DNA of 64,000 nucleotides. Source: Micrococcaceae bacterium Sec5.7. GTDB taxonomy: Bacteria > Actinomycetota > Actinomycetes > Actinomycetales > Micrococcaceae. The notes under the pieces were generated by a model that was given only the letters and a program-made list of their open reading frames with translations, searched no databases and was not told the origin of the DNA. The DNA is taken from positions 3,472,001 to 3,536,000 of the forward strand of contig CP144169.1 of the NCBI GenBank assembly GCA_039636785.1, written 5' to 3'. Below are positions 45,701 to 54,381 of this stretch, in pieces; position 1 is the first letter of the stretch, and the number at the start of each line of letters is the position of its first letter. A program made the position numbers and the translations under genes.

Positions 45701-46822
45701 ATGAAAATCGGCATCCCGAAAGAAATCAAGTCCCACGAATACCGGGTGGCGGTCACCCCTGCCGGAGTCAATGAGCTGGTTGCCCACGGGCACGACGTGT
45801 TCATTGAAGCTGGCGCAGGCGAGGGTTCGTCCATCTCCGATGACGCCTTCACACTGGCAGGCGCCACTATTCTCCAGACACCGGATGAGGTCTGGGACAC
45901 GGCAGATCTTTTGCTGAAGGTCAAAGAGCCGATTGCCGCGGAATACCACCGGATGCGGCCGGATCTGACAATTTTCACGTACCTGCACCTGGCCGCTGAT
46001 GAGGCCTGCACCAGGGCGCTGCTGGACTCGGGCAGCACCTCGATTGCCTATGAGACTGTCCAGCTCGAGGACGGCTCCCTGCCCTTGCTTTTCCCCATGA
46101 GCGAGGTGGCAGGCAGGCTGGCCCCGCTGGTGGGCGCGCAGTGCCTGACGCGTCCCGAAGGTGGCCGTGGTGTGCTCATTGGCGGCGTCTCCGGGGTAGC
46201 ACCGGCCCGCGTTGTTATCATCGGTGCCGGTGTGTCCGGCATGAACGCGGTGGCTGTGGCCGCCGGCTTGTGGGCAGACGTGGTGCTGTTCGACAAGAAC
46301 GTGGACAAGCTGCGCGCCGCGGACCGGATGTACAAAGGGCGGGTCCGCACACTTGCGGCTAACCAGCTGGCCATCGAGCAGGAAGTGCTCCAGGCGGACC
46401 TGGTCATTGGAGCCGTGCTGGTCCCCGGAGCCAAGGCGCCGAAGATCATCTCCAATGAGCTGGTGTCCCGAATGAAGCCCGGCAGTGTCCTGGTTGACAT
46501 CGCCATCGACCAGGGCGGCTGCTTCGAGGATTCACGCCCTACGACGCATCAGGAACCGACATTCCGCGTCCACGGTTCGGTCTTCTACTGCGTGGCGAAC
46601 ATGCCTGGCGCCGTTCCCCACACCTCCACTTATGCCCTGACAAACGTGACGCTGCCGTACGTACTGCAGCTCGCCGACAAGGGCGTGGAACGGGCCGTGG
46701 CTGAAAACGCAGCCCTCCGGGCCGGTCTGAGTACACTCGGCGGGCGCCTCACCAACGCGGCCGTGGGTGCAGCACTGGGCATCGAGGTCATTGATTCACC
46801 GGAAACTTTGGCGCGTCGCTAG
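45701..46822 (+). CDS. ald: Alanine dehydrogenase
   Basis: A 373-residue NAD-dependent enzyme that oxidises L-alanine to pyruvate and ammonia. In this cluster it regenerates the pyruvate used by Tpa and releases taurine nitrogen as ammonium. Substrate residues Arg15, Lys75 and His96 (TYLHLAAD) are present, as is the Rossmann motif VIIGAGVSGMNAVAVAAG and the IAIDQGGCFE region. It is divergent from tpa and followed 94 bp later by the MocR regulator. Confidence 0.97.
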   Translation: MKIGIPKEIKSHEYRVAVTPAGVNELVAHGHDVFIEAGAGEGSSISDDAFTLAGATILQTPDEVWDTADLLLKVKEPIAAEYHRMRPDLTIFTYLHLAADEACTRALLDSGSTSIAYETVQLEDGSLPLLFPMSEVAGRLAPLVGAQCLTRPEGGRGVLIGGVSGVAPARVVIIGAGVSGMNAVAVAAGLWADVVLFDKNVDKLRAADRMYKGRVRTLAANQLAIEQEVLQADLVIGAVLVPGAKAPKIISNELVSRMKPGSVLVDIAIDQGGCFEDSRPTTHQEPTFRVHGSVFYCVANMPGAVPHTSTYALTNVTLPYVLQLADKGVERAVAENAALRAGLSTLGGRLTNAAVGAALGIEVIDSPETLARR

Positions 46823-46916
46823 AGTAATAGAGAGGATCCTGGCGGGGGAGTTCATTGGCGAACTCCCCCGCCTCTTCCAGTTCCGATACTTTGACTCGCA
46901 ACCCGGGAGGAGAAAC

Positions 46917-48383
46917 GTGCCGCGGACACTCATCGAGATTGACCGCAGTTCCAGTGAGCCGCTCTACCGGCAAGTCCGCCGCGTCATCGAGCACAGCATC
47001 GCCGTCGGGATTTTCGATTCGCGCCGCAGGCTCCCCAGCTCCCGGGAACTGGCTGCTGAACTCAAGGTTTCCCGCAACACCATTAATCTTGCGTATCAGG
47101 AACTGCTGACGGAAGGCCTGGTGCTCAGCCACGAGCGCCGGGGTATTTTTGTGAATCCGGAGATGCTGGCCGCAGCGGAAGCTGACCTGCCGGCAACGGA
47201 TTCGATGATCGACTGGTCCTCCAGGATGCGGCGCTACGCTGACGAGGGCGTCCCGGACGTAGAGAAGACGGCGGACTGGTACAAGTATCCGTACCCTTTT
47301 GTAGCCGGCCAAGTGGATGTCCACAGCTTTCCCGCAACCGCCTGGGTGCGAAGCCTTCGGGAGGCTCTGTACGAGCCCCATCGCTTCGCCAGCCTCCAGG
47401 ACAGCATTGGCGCCGATGATCCGATGCTGATCGACATGATCCGGCGCCAGATACTTCCGGCACGCGGCATCGAGGCCGGGCCGGACGAAATCCTGATCAC
47501 CATCGGGTCCCAGCAGGGATTGGACCTCCTGGCCAGGACACTGCTCGGCTCCCACCAGCGTGTGGGCATCGAGAATCCCGGCTACCTTGACGCCCGCCAC
47601 ATCTTCCTGCGCACAGGCGCCCAGGTATATGGGATCAACGTGGATCAGGCGGGCCTCTGCCTCCCTGAAACGCTCAGCGGCACGGCCCTGGTCTATGTCA
47701 CCCCCAGCCACCACCATCCGACCAACGTCACGTTGAGCATGGAGCGCCGACGCCGTCTGCTCAAACTCGCCGCTGCCTCCGAAACAGTGGTCATCGAGGA
47801 CGACTACGACAGTGAATTCCGCTATGAAGGCAGCCCCAGCCCTGCACTGAAGGCTCTCGATTCCACGGGGGATGTGCTGTACCTGGGAACGTTTTCCAAG
47901 TTCCTTTCACCGGGTTTGCGGCTGGGTTTCCTGGTGGGACCTGCGGAACTGATCCAGGAGCTGCGAAGGGTGCGGCGCTACCAGGTCCGCCACCCGCCCG
48001 GGCACATGCAGCGCGCGCTCGCCCTGATGATTGACAGCGGTGACTACCACCGTGCTTTGCGCCGGCACCGCCGGCAGATGAAGACGCGCTGGGAAATGGT
48101 CAGCCAGCTCTCTGCACAATATCTGCCATGGGAGCAGGGCAGCTACCCGCCCGGCGGCGTAAGCCTTTGGGTGGAAGGACCGAAAGAACTTGACGCCCAG
48201 GAACTGGTCCGCCGGGCCGAACAGCGTGGAGTGCTGATTGAACGCGGCGATATTTACTTCATCCAGCCGGACGCGCCGCGGAACTGCTTCCGGATAGGCT
48301 TCGGCGCTATTCCTACCCGCTCCATAGCGGAGGGCCTGGCGATAGTGGGCGACGTAGCGCGGACTCTGCTCGCCGAGGGGTAG
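46917..48383 (+). CDS. MocR/TauR-type regulator: GntR HTH plus aminotransferase-like domain
   Basis: A 488-residue transcription factor. Residues 1-75 form a GntR winged helix (SSEPLYRQVRRVIEHSIAVGIFDSRRRLPSSRELA...). The rest is a class I aminotransferase fold with EDDYDSEFRY, the PLP lysine in YLGTFSKFLSPGLRLGFL and the terminal NCFRIGFGAIP. In TauR of other bacteria, taurine and PLP together activate transcription. The GTG start at 46917 has an excellent ribosome site (GGGAGGAGAAAC). Position beside ald and tpa makes it the likely taurine sensor. The MocR family is certain, taurine sensing is inference. Confidence 0.9.
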   Translation: MPRTLIEIDRSSSEPLYRQVRRVIEHSIAVGIFDSRRRLPSSRELAAELKVSRNTINLAYQELLTEGLVLSHERRGIFVNPEMLAAAEADLPATDSMIDWSSRMRRYADEGVPDVEKTADWYKYPYPFVAGQVDVHSFPATAWVRSLREALYEPHRFASLQDSIGADDPMLIDMIRRQILPARGIEAGPDEILITIGSQQGLDLLARTLLGSHQRVGIENPGYLDARHIFLRTGAQVYGINVDQAGLCLPETLSGTALVYVTPSHHHPTNVTLSMERRRRLLKLAAASETVVIEDDYDSEFRYEGSPSPALKALDSTGDVLYLGTFSKFLSPGLRLGFLVGPAELIQELRRVRRYQVRHPPGHMQRALALMIDSGDYHRALRRHRRQMKTRWEMVSQLSAQYLPWEQGSYPPGGVSLWVEGPKELDAQELVRRAEQRGVLIERGDIYFIQPDAPRNCFRIGFGAIPTRSIAEGLAIVGDVARTLLAEG

Positions 48384-48438
48384 CCCCGGCAGCCAGGCGA
48401 CCAGTCGGCCAGGCAGCACTGATCTCCGCGGCGGGACA

Positions 48439-48476
48439 GCAATGCTCCCCGGACCCTTCGGTCCGGGGAGCATTGC
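48439..48476. terminator. Bidirectional terminator between mocR and xsc
   Basis: A 17-bp perfect inverted repeat (arms 48439-48455 and 48460-48476, GCAATGCTCCCCGGACC and its complement) with a 4-base loop CTTC, in the 138 bp between two convergent stops. Confidence 0.88.
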
Positions 48477-48521
48477 CGCAGGTAGCGCTGTCCTGTCTGG
48501 ACGTGCTTCCCAGCGTTCTGT

Positions 48522-50426
48522 CTAGACGTAGTCCTTGTACTTTTCCAGCAGGCGGATCGGCTTGGCCAGTGCGTCGCGGCGGAAGGGATCGCCCAGCTCA
48601 CGGGTGCACATGATCTCGATGACGGTGGTCTTGCCCTCATCCATCTGGGCGGCGAAGGCGCGTTTGAGTGCGGGCCCAACCTCCTCCAGCTGGTCCACGA
48701 CGATGCCTTCGGCGCCCATGGTCTGGGCCATGGCGGCGAAGCTCTCGTTCTCGTTGTCGAGCTCACCGGCCACGAAGCGGCGGTTGTAGAACTCCACCTG
48801 GTTCTTCTTCTCCGCGCCCCACTGCCGGTTGCGGAAGACAATGGCCGTGACCGGAATGTCATGCCTGACGGCGGTAAGGACCTCCCCCATGCTCATGGCC
48901 CAGGCTCCGTCGCCGGCGTAGGCAACGGCGGGCCGGTCCATGGCTGCGGCCTTGGCGCCGATGATGGTGGGCAGTGCGTATCCGCAGTTGCCGAAGCTCA
49001 TCGGGGCGAAGAAGCTGCGCGGCTTTTCGAAGCGGAGGTAGCTGTGGGCCACGGAGTTGATGTTGCCGATGTCGGTGGAGATCATGACATTTTCGGGCAT
49101 GGCCTTTTCCAGCTCGCGCAGCACCTGGCGCGGGTGCAGCCAGTTGCCGTCTTCGTTCTTCTGCTCCTCGATCATGTCCAGGCTGTACTCGTCCTTTTCA
49201 TGAGTCCAGGCGCCCAGCTCCTGCTCCCAGCTTTCCTTCTCGGCCTTGATAGCGGCGGCCCGCTCGGCCTTGGTGGCGTCGCAGGCCAGCCTCTGGTCCG
49301 CCAGCCGCTTGGTCAGTTCGATGGCAACGGCCTTGGCATCGCCGCAGATGCCGACGCTGATCTTCTTGACCAGGCCGAGCATCGTGTGGTCGGCATCGAT
49401 CTGGATGATCTTGGCTTCGGTGGGCCAGTACGCCTGGCCGTACTGCGGCAGGGTACCGAAGGGCCCCAGCCGGGTACCCAAAGCGATAACGACGTCGGCC
49501 TGCGAGATGAGCTTCATGCCCGCCTTGGATCCCTGGTAGCCAAGCGGTCCGGCCCAGAGCGGGTGGCTGGCCGGGAAGGAGTCGTTGTGCTGGTAGCTGT
49601 TGACCACCGGCGCGCCAAGGCGCTCAGCGAGCGCCTTGCATTCGTCGACGCCGTCGGCCATGACCACGCCGCCGCCGGAGACGATGACCGGGAACTTGGC
49701 CGTGGCGAGCAGCGCCGCTGCCTCATCCAGGCTCTTGGTGCCGCCGGCACCGCGGTCCACGCGGCGCGGCTCCGGGATCTCGGTGGTGATCTCGCCGTAG
49801 AAGTAGTCACGCGGGATGTTCAGCTGGGTGGGACCGTTTTCGGACATCGCCCGGTCAAAGCAACGCGCGGTGTATTCGGCCATCCGGGCCGGGTGCGTCA
49901 CATGGCCCTGGTACTTGGTGAATTCCTGGAACATGGGCAGCTGCTTGGCCTCCTGGAAGCCGCCGAGCCCGATCCCGGTGGTACCGGCCTCCGGCGTCAC
50001 GATGACCACCGGGCTGTGTGCCCAGAAGGCGGCAGCAATGCCGGTCACGCAGTTGCTGATACCAGGACCGTTCTGGCCGATCACCACGCCATGGCGTCCG
50101 CTGGCACGGGCATAGCCGTCGGCCATGTGCGCGGCTCCCTGCTCGTGCACCACAGGCACCAGCCGGATGCCGGCGGGCGCGAAGATGTCCATCGCGTCCA
50201 TGAATGCCGAACCCATGATGCCGAACATGTCGGTGACGTCGTTGGCGACCAGCGTCTCCACGAAAGCCTCCGACGGCGTCATCTTCTGCACGCCCTTGAC
50301 TACAGCCCGTGCTGCCTTGGCCGGCGCCTTCTGGACCGGTGCGTCGTTTGCGGCGGGTGCCTCTTGCGTGCCGCCGTTGGCGACATCTGAAATTTCGACG
50401 GTGTCCTCGACTGTGTGCTGGTTCAT
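48522..50426 (-). CDS. xsc: Sulfoacetaldehyde acetyltransferase
   Basis: A 634-residue thiamine-diphosphate enzyme that cleaves sulfoacetaldehyde with phosphate into acetyl phosphate and sulfite, the carbon-sulfur bond breaking step. The PYR domain includes MGSAFMDAMDIFAPAGIRLVPVVHEQGAAHMADGYAR with the TPP Glu. The PP domain holds GDGAWAMSMGEVLTAVRHDIPVTAIVFRNRQWGAEKKNQ, the GDG and the Asn that bind the cofactor. Start 50426 follows GGAGGAG. Compared with typical Xsc (about 580-590 residues), there is an N-terminal extension of about 48 residues rich in Ala, Glu and Val before MTPSEAFVE. It faces a divergent IclR gene. Confidence 0.95.
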   Translation of the reverse strand: MNQHTVEDTVEISDVANGGTQEAPAANDAPVQKAPAKAARAVVKGVQKMTPSEAFVETLVANDVTDMFGIMGSAFMDAMDIFAPAGIRLVPVVHEQGAAHMADGYARASGRHGVVIGQNGPGISNCVTGIAAAFWAHSPVVIVTPEAGTTGIGLGGFQEAKQLPMFQEFTKYQGHVTHPARMAEYTARCFDRAMSENGPTQLNIPRDYFYGEITTEIPEPRRVDRGAGGTKSLDEAAALLATAKFPVIVSGGGVVMADGVDECKALAERLGAPVVNSYQHNDSFPASHPLWAGPLGYQGSKAGMKLISQADVVIALGTRLGPFGTLPQYGQAYWPTEAKIIQIDADHTMLGLVKKISVGICGDAKAVAIELTKRLADQRLACDATKAERAAAIKAEKESWEQELGAWTHEKDEYSLDMIEEQKNEDGNWLHPRQVLRELEKAMPENVMISTDIGNINSVAHSYLRFEKPRSFFAPMSFGNCGYALPTIIGAKAAAMDRPAVAYAGDGAWAMSMGEVLTAVRHDIPVTAIVFRNRQWGAEKKNQVEFYNRRFVAGELDNENESFAAMAQTMGAEGIVVDQLEEVGPALKRAFAAQMDEGKTTVIEIMCTRELGDPFRRDALAKPIRLLEKYKDYV

Positions 50427-50480
50427 GGTGGCTGCTCCTCCTCCGGGACTTCGCCCAGATAAGCTAGGAATATAAAAAGT

Positions 50481-50495
50481 GGAACAATACGTTCC
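50481..50495. promoter_or_regulatory. Candidate IclR operator GGAAC-N5-GTTCC upstream of xsc
   Basis: GGAACAATACGTTCC is a 5-bp-arm inverted repeat in the 208-bp region between xsc and iclR. An AT-rich palindrome, CAAATATTTG (50553-50562) followed by GGAAC, and a further ATTTGAAC near 50581 lie nearby. IclR regulators bind such palindromes, usually in divergent promoters. Confidence 0.5.
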
Positions 50496-50634
50496 TGTTT
50501 TGGTACTAACGCCGAGATTATGGCAAAAAGACGAGCAGGTCAACGGCTATTTCAAATATTTGGAACCTCCCGTACGATATATTTGAACGCAGGATGCCGG
50601 ATGCAGTGCGGCTTGATGAGGTGGAGGACAACAA

Positions 50635-51504
50635 ATGGCTGAGATTCACAGGCTCAGTGACCCGCACGGGCGGTCGTCAACAGAGCTGGTCGGGGATACT
50701 CCCACCATGCGGCTGTTCTCCCTGCTGGAACTGATTGCCACCAAGGACCAGCTCTTCACGCTTCAGGGCCTGGTTGAGGAAACTGGCACGCCCAAGCCCA
50801 CACTTCACCGCATGCTGCAACAGCTGGAAGGCTCCGGCCTGCTGATCCGGGAGAATAACGGCCGGCACTACGGTACCGGGGTCCGCCTCCGGCGCATGGC
50901 CGAGGACCTGCTGATCAATGACATGCACCACGGGGCACGGCACGCGGTGCTGCGCAATCTGGTCACGGAACTGGGCGAGAGCTGCAACGTGACCGCGGTA
51001 TCCGGCAGCGAGGTGGTGTACCTGGACCGCATTGAAACGTCCGAACCGCTGCGCATCACGCTCCAGCCCGGATCCAGAGTTCCGGTCCATTGTTCGGCCA
51101 GCGGCAAAATGATCCTCTCCCAGCTCAGCCCGGCCCAGCGGAAGCGCCTCATTGCGGCCGCTCCGCTGGAACGCCATACGAACAAAACGGTGACAGACCC
51201 TGAACTGATCGAGGAGGAACTTCAGCGCGTCCGCCGGGACGGCTATGCGATCGACGACGAAGAATTCCTTCCGGGACTGGTCTGCGTCGCCGTGCTGGTC
51301 CCCACGACGAATGCAGTCTCCAATCTCTGTGTCGCCGTACAGGCGCCCGTCATGCGGCTCACACCGGAGAAGGGCCTGAAACTACTGCCCGCACTTCAGC
51401 GTGCGGCCGCGGCGATCGGCAAGATTGAAGCCGAGTCCGGTGGCGGCAAGAGCGACGACGGCGGCGCAACTGACGGGTCGGAGGACGAGCTGTGGACCAG
51501 CTGA
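50635..51504 (+). CDS. IclR-family regulator
   Basis: A 289-residue regulator. An N-terminal winged helix (LFSLLELIATKDQLFTLQGLVEETGTPKPTLHRMLQQLEGSGLL) leads to an effector-binding domain (VTELGESCNVTAVSGSEVVYLDRIETSEPLRI, VPVHCSASGKMILSQL). It is divergent from xsc and precedes the AAA+ gene, which it overlaps by 13 bp. It likely controls xsc and the co-transcribed AAA+/VWA genes. The effector may be sulfoacetaldehyde or another pathway intermediate; this is inference. Confidence 0.9.
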   Translation: MAEIHRLSDPHGRSSTELVGDTPTMRLFSLLELIATKDQLFTLQGLVEETGTPKPTLHRMLQQLEGSGLLIRENNGRHYGTGVRLRRMAEDLLINDMHHGARHAVLRNLVTELGESCNVTAVSGSEVVYLDRIETSEPLRITLQPGSRVPVHCSASGKMILSQLSPAQRKRLIAAAPLERHTNKTVTDPELIEEELQRVRRDGYAIDDEEFLPGLVCVAVLVPTTNAVSNLCVAVQAPVMRLTPEKGLKLLPALQRAAAAIGKIEAESGGGKSDDGGATDGSEDELWTS

Positions 51505-52520
51505 CGCGGCTGATGCCGGACCACATGGTCTCCGTCCGGGATACATTCAACCTCGACTCGGACCTGATGGTGGCGGCTTTCAGGGAAGCTGAGGAGCATG
51601 TCCCCGAGGTGGACCCGGCTTACAGGTTCAATCACGACGTCACGCTGGCCATCCTGGCGGCCTTCACCCGAAACCGGCGGATGCTGCTCCAGGGGCTACA
51701 CGGGACAGGAAAATCCACTCACATTGAGCAGGTGGCGGCACGGCTGAACTGGCCCTGCGTGCGCGTCAACCTTGACGGCCACATCAGCAGGCTGGATCTG
51801 GTGGGGCGGGACACCGTGGTCATCAAGGACGGCAAACAGGTCACCGAGTTTCAGGAAGGGATTGTCCCGTGGGCCATCCAGCGGCCCGTGGCGCTGATCC
51901 TGGATGAGTACGACGCCGGCCGTCCGGATGTGATGTTCGTGATCCAGCGGCTCCTGGAGCGGGACGGCAAGCTGACGTTGCTCGACCAGAACAGGGTCCT
52001 TGATGTGCACCCCGGATTCCGTCTCTTTGCCACCGCCAACACGGTGGGACTGGGCAACCTTAACGGGATGTACCACGGTGTCCAGCGGCTCAACCATGCC
52101 CAGATCGACCGCTGGAACATCGTGGCGGCCCTGAACCATCCGCCGGCCCAGGACGAGATCGGGATTGTGCTGGCGCGGGTGCCGGAAATGGACCACCCGG
52201 CCGGGCGGCGACTGGTGGCATCGATGGTTGCCGTGGCCCAGCTGACCCGCGAAGGCTTCCGCGTGGGGGACCTGTCCACGCTGATGTCCCCGCGAACCGT
52301 CATCACCTGGGCAGAGAACATCGAGATCTTCGGTGACCCGGGCAAGGCTTTCAAGCTGTCATTCGTCAATAAATGCGATGAGGCTGAACAGCCGATCATC
52401 GCCGAATATTTCCAGCGCTGTTTCAACCGGGAACTGGACACGCCAGCAAAGTCAGAGTCTCCCGCAGCAGAACCGCAGTTCGCCACGCCTGTTCTCGCCA
52501 CCGCCGTCGCTGTCGGGTAA
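51492..52520 (+). CDS. CobS-like AAA+ (MoxR-type) ATPase
   Basis: A 342-residue AAA+ ATPase of the CobS/MoxR group. Walker A is QGLHGTGKST (67-76), Walker B ALILDEYDAG with Asp138-Glu139, and the sensor 1 region FRLFATANTVGLGN. The GTG start at 51492 overlaps iclR by 13 bp. CobS is a subunit of aerobic cobaltochelatase, where it works with CobT to drive CobN. No CobN or other corrin gene is visible, so a cobaltochelatase role is doubtful here. Instead it likely powers conformational change of another target, as MoxR-VWA pairs do in several metabolic enzymes. The target is unknown; Xsc is my first candidate because of position. Confidence 0.85.
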   Translation: MDQLTRLMPDHMVSVRDTFNLDSDLMVAAFREAEEHVPEVDPAYRFNHDVTLAILAAFTRNRRMLLQGLHGTGKSTHIEQVAARLNWPCVRVNLDGHISRLDLVGRDTVVIKDGKQVTEFQEGIVPWAIQRPVALILDEYDAGRPDVMFVIQRLLERDGKLTLLDQNRVLDVHPGFRLFATANTVGLGNLNGMYHGVQRLNHAQIDRWNIVAALNHPPAQDEIGIVLARVPEMDHPAGRRLVASMVAVAQLTREGFRVGDLSTLMSPRTVITWAENIEIFGDPGKAFKLSFVNKCDEAEQPIIAEYFQRCFNRELDTPAKSESPAAEPQFATPVLATAVAVG

Positions 52521-52528
52521 GGCCGCCC

Positions 52529-54280
52529 ATGGCCGCCCAAACGCAACCGTCGGAGACAGCCGGCCGGTCCGGCGCAGCAGCGGAGCTCCGCCGTCGCAAG
52601 CGTACCGATGAACTGTGCGCCGCGGCCATCCGCGGGCTGAGCGGACAGGGAGGATTGCATTTTCGCGGACCGGTGCTCTACCGGGAAAACACCCCGGTGG
52701 CCATGCCCGCGCCCCATCTCCACCCGGAAGCAGACGCTGATTTGGCTTCCTTCCGCGGAGCGGCCGACGGCATGGCCCTGCGGCTGCAGCACAGCGACGC
52801 CGCGCTGCACGTCAAGCTCTGCCCCACGGCGGCCGCACCCATGCTGGTGTTTGAGATGTTGGAACAGTTCCGCACCGAATCACTGTTGGATCCTGCAATG
52901 CCCGGCGTGCGGGCAAACCTGAACAGGCGTTTCCAGCAGTGGTCCCAGGACTTCGAGGCGTCCACCCTGAACGACACAGCCCTGGGAATTCTGCTGTTCA
53001 CTGTGACCCAGGTCTGCCGGGCGCGGATCACCGCCGAACCCATGCCCGCAGCCTTCGAGAACCTGATCGAATCCACCAGGGCTGATCTGGCGCCGAGCAT
53101 CGGATCCCATTTGGCCGCCCTGCGCCGGGAGCGTTTCTCGCAGTCCGGCTTTGCCCGGCACGCCGGCGCCATCGCGGAGGCGGTTGCGGCCCGGTGCCAG
53201 CAACTGGAAGCTCAGGAGACGCGGCCCGCCCGCTCCGGCGGCAGGGCGCCGGTTTTCCAGCTGCTCTTCGATCAGGAGGACGACGACGGCGCGGTCCCCA
53301 CTGCCGGGTACGGACGCAGCGGCTCCCTGGAGGCCGGAGACGGGCGCTACCGGCAATTCTCCACGGCCTATGACCGCCAGCTTCAGGCCACGGACCTGGT
53401 CCGCACCGAGCTGCTGCGCGGATACCGGCAGCAGCTGGACGCTGACATCACCCGGCAGGGCATCAATGTGCCCCGGCTGGGCCGTGCCCTGGGTGCGGTG
53501 CTGTCCACACCGATCCACGATGGCTGGGACAGCGACGCACTGGAGGGGCGCCTCGATGGCAGCCGGCTGGCCCGCCTGGTCACGTCCACCGCGGACCGCA
53601 GGGTCTTCAGGACTGAAAGAATCGCGCCCCAGGCCGATGCCACCGTGACATTTCTGGTTGACTGCTCCGGATCGATGAAGGAACACAGCGCAGCGGTAGC
53701 GGCCCTGGTGGACGTGTATGCGCGCGCCCTTGAGCTGGCCGGTGCGCGCTGCGAAATCCTGGGCTTTACCACTGGTGCTTGGAATGGCGGCCGTGCCGGG
53801 AAAGACTGGATCCGTGCCAACAGGCCGGCGCATCCAGGGCGCCTCAACGAGGTACGGCACCTGGTATTCAAAGACGCCGACACCCCGTGGCGGCGTGCAC
53901 GCCCGGGCATTGCCGGGCTGCTGAAGAAGGATCTGTTCCGCGAGGGCGTGGACGGCGAGGCCGTGGACTGGGCATGCGCGAGGCTCAACAGCGGGGGCCG
54001 GGACAACCGCTCAGAACGGCGGATCCTGCTGGTCATTTCCGATGGCAGCCCGATGGATGGTGCCACCGCGCTGGCCAATGACGGCCACTATCTGGAGCAA
54101 CACCTGCGGGATACCGTGGCCGGTCATGAGGCAGCCGGCAGCGCCGAAATCTTCGGACTGGGAGTGGGGCTGGATCTGTCGCCGTACTACCGGCGGAACA
54201 TCTCACTGGACCTGTCCGCGGGAACCAGCAGCGCCGTCGTCGGCCAGGTACTGGCCATGCTGGCCGCCCGCCGCCAATAA
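52529..54280 (+). CDS. CobT-like von Willebrand factor A protein
   Basis: A 583-residue protein. The C-terminal third is a VWA domain with a complete metal-ion-dependent adhesion motif DCSGSM (378-383), a Thr/Asp set further on (LVISDGSPMDGA) and the CobT-like end (GLGVGLDLSPYYRRN). The N-terminal 360 residues are CobT-like and mostly helical, with an acidic stretch FDQEDDDGA near 247-254 that is far shorter than the long acidic region of classical CobT. It follows the AAA+ gene after 8 bp. AAA+ plus VWA partners typically form one remodelling complex. Which enzyme they serve is not known. Confidence 0.85.
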   Translation: MAAQTQPSETAGRSGAAAELRRRKRTDELCAAAIRGLSGQGGLHFRGPVLYRENTPVAMPAPHLHPEADADLASFRGAADGMALRLQHSDAALHVKLCPTAAAPMLVFEMLEQFRTESLLDPAMPGVRANLNRRFQQWSQDFEASTLNDTALGILLFTVTQVCRARITAEPMPAAFENLIESTRADLAPSIGSHLAALRRERFSQSGFARHAGAIAEAVAARCQQLEAQETRPARSGGRAPVFQLLFDQEDDDGAVPTAGYGRSGSLEAGDGRYRQFSTAYDRQLQATDLVRTELLRGYRQQLDADITRQGINVPRLGRALGAVLSTPIHDGWDSDALEGRLDGSRLARLVTSTADRRVFRTERIAPQADATVTFLVDCSGSMKEHSAAVAALVDVYARALELAGARCEILGFTTGAWNGGRAGKDWIRANRPAHPGRLNEVRHLVFKDADTPWRRARPGIAGLLKKDLFREGVDGEAVDWACARLNSGGRDNRSERRILLVISDGSPMDGATALANDGHYLEQHLRDTVAGHEAAGSAEIFGLGVGLDLSPYYRRNISLDLSAGTSSAVVGQVLAMLAARRQ

Positions 54281-54287
54281 TAACCAA

Positions 54288-54335
54288 AGCCCGCTGCGGG
54301 AGAGTGCCTCCATTGGCACTCTCCCGCAGCGGGCT
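54288..54335. terminator. Bidirectional terminator between the VWA gene and the permease
   Basis: A perfect 21-bp inverted repeat, arms 54288-54308 and 54315-54335, with a 6-base loop TCCATT. It separates two convergent genes. Confidence 0.9.
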
Positions 54336-54381
54336 CCGCAGCCAGGGCTGATTTCCGGGCTGAAAATTTCCCGTGGGCAGA

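Noticed and set aside
48861..50390. A 509-codon open frame on the plus strand
   Set aside because: It runs antisense to xsc, which has complete ThDP motifs. No ribosome site or recognisable domain.
51492..54280. Reading the AAA+/VWA pair as aerobic cobaltochelatase CobST
   Set aside because: No cobN or corrin-synthesis gene is seen, and both neighbours belong to sulfonate metabolism. Kept as homology only, not as function.
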